Shown here: piece after piece, positions 5,816 to 6,409 of the stretch
Numbering within the stretch: the first letter of the stretch is position 1
Layout: each line of letters starts with the position of its first letter
Source: JBBRSC01 sp038245795
GTDB taxonomy: Bacteria > Actinomycetota > Acidimicrobiia > Acidimicrobiales > Microtrichaceae
Direction of reading: 5' to 3'
DNA length: 6,409 nt
Assembly: GCA_038245795.1 (NCBI GenBank)
Contig: JBBRSC010000196.1
Span: forward strand, 1-6,409
Notes under the pieces: generated by a model
What the model was told of the DNA's origin: nothing
Seen by the model: only the letters and a program-made list of their open reading frames with translations
Databases searched by the model: none
Position numbers and translations under genes: made by a program

Positions 5816-6220
5816 TCACGTGGAGATCACGTCGAATCCGAGAGAGAGCGCGACGGGGATCTGCGCGGGATCGAAGGTGGCGTAGGTGAGGGGCCGTGGC
5901 AGCCGATCGGCGGCTGCCAGGTGCAGCGCGTCGACGGTGCGGACAGGCTGCGTCCGGCCCAACTCGGCCGCTCGATCCAGACATCGTTGATCGATGGGCA
6001 CCACCGCGATCCGTGACCAGTCGTCGCGAATGGCCCCACGCAACTCGTCGGTTCGTGTCGGGTCATCGCCGAGGCGGTCGACCAACATCATGGCCTCGGT
6101 CAACGCCAGCGCCGACGCGCACCAGTTGTGGTCGGCATCCATGGCGTCGAGGATCACGGATTGAAAGGGGCCCTCCAGATAGCGCGCCAGCAACGCTGTG
6201 GTGTCGAGGGCAAGTGTCAT
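5816..6220 (-). CDS. vapC: VapC-family PIN-domain toxin
   Basis: A 134-aa PIN-domain protein, the toxin of a type II toxin-antitoxin pair; VapC proteins are Mg-dependent RNases that cleave tRNA or rRNA sites. The acidic PIN residues are in place: D6 in LALDTTALLARYL, E42 in ALALTEAMM, D97 in RTVDALHLAAA, and D117 in YATFDPAQ. The length is normal for VapC, with no truncation, so it is probably active. The ATG at 6220 is chosen because the PIN fold begins immediately after it (MTLALDTTALL) and because ATGA overlaps the antitoxin stop codon by 4 bp, the usual translational coupling. A GTG further upstream at 6268 would add 16 residues that lie inside the antitoxin gene and do not look like protein. 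Expression is expected from the antitoxin promoter, outside the window, with autorepression by the complex. Confidence 0.88.
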   Translation of the reverse strand: MTLALDTTALLARYLEGPFQSVILDAMDADHNWCASALALTEAMMLVDRLGDDPTRTDELRGAIRDDWSRIAVVPIDQRCLDRAAELGRTQPVRTVDALHLAAADRLPRPLTYATFDPAQIPVALSLGFDVIST

Positions 6221-6409
6221 CGTCCGCGGACCTCGCGCAGCACCTGATCGAGTCGGGTCCCGGTCCACGTGGGCATCGACATCGATGGTTCGGGCCGATC
6301 GTCGCGTCGTGGTGCGATCACCAATCCCCGTGCAATCAATTCGTCGAGCGTGACGTCGGCCGTGGTCGACTCGATGGGGCCGAGTTGCGCAACCGGCTCG
6401 CCGCCGACG
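6217..6409 (-). CDS. vapB: Phd/YefM-type (VapB) antitoxin, partial
   Basis: The C-terminal 63 residues are in the window; the start and the DNA-binding N-terminal part lie beyond the right edge. The visible part reads GGEPVAQLGPIE, which matches the conserved GxPVAxLxP strand of the Phd/YefM fold. It continues TLDELIARGLVIAPRRD, a typical linker seen in actinobacterial VapB proteins, and ends in a Pro-rich stretch and a short helix (TRLDQVLREVRGR) that should bind and neutralise the toxin. It ends in TGA overlapping the toxin ATG (ATGA, 6217-6220). The gene is too short to appear as an open frame with its own start here, but the frame, the family pattern and the position directly before vapC agree. 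Confidence 0.82.
   Translation of the reverse strand, partial: VGGEPVAQLGPIESTTADVTLDELIARGLVIAPRRDDRPEPSMSMPTWTGTRLDQVLREVRGR

Noticed and set aside
5789..5833. Three copies of (T/A)TCACGT at 5789, 5815 and 5827
   Set aside because: The copies are short and irregularly spaced (26 and 12 bp), and two fall at or inside the vapC 3' end. Chance is sufficient to explain them.
6221..6268. Longer VapC start at 6268
   Set aside because: The extra 16 residues overlap the antitoxin gene in another frame, and the PIN fold begins right after the ATG at 6220.

Overview
The window is high-GC bacterial DNA. It uses GTG starts freely, has a strong G/C bias at third codon positions, and has several starts with no Shine-Dalgarno sequence but a TAnnnT hexamer 6-7 nt upstream, which suggests leaderless transcripts. 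Together with an SPFH/flotillin-like protein, a DUF4184 membrane protein and a VapBC module, this fits an actinobacterium. An Acidimicrobiia-like lineage is my guess from the general look of the proteins, not something the sequence proves.

Left part (1-2885, mainly minus strand): reading leftwards there is a 131-aa uncharacterised protein (2885-2490), a 737-aa SPFH/band 7 flotillin-like membrane protein (2405-192), and the first 43 codons of an ABC-type ATPase, possibly SufC of Fe-S cluster assembly (131 to the window edge). The first two lie 84 bp apart and may be co-transcribed. The ATPase probably has its own promoter in the 60-bp gap.

Middle part (2904-4927, plus strand): a DUF4184 integral membrane protein starts only 18 bp from the start of the 131-aa gene, in the opposite direction. 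A near-palindromic TACCGTA in the middle of that gap could serve as -10 element for both genes. A hairpin terminator follows, then a lipoprotein of unknown function with a clear GGAGG ribosome binding site.

Right part (4989-6409, minus strand): an MBL-fold metallo-hydrolase converges on the lipoprotein gene. A 15-bp stem-loop whose loop holds the hydrolase stop codon lies between them. After a roughly 200-bp gap comes a VapC PIN-domain toxin overlapped by 4 bp (ATGA) by its Phd/YefM-type antitoxin, which runs off the right end.

No pathway links all these genes. The most interesting points are the very compact divergent promoter at 2886-2903, the internal duplication and 22-residue repeats of the SPFH protein, its pairing with an unknown small protein, and the orphan lipoprotein. 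No RNA genes, CRISPR arrays, insertion sequences or phage genes were seen.
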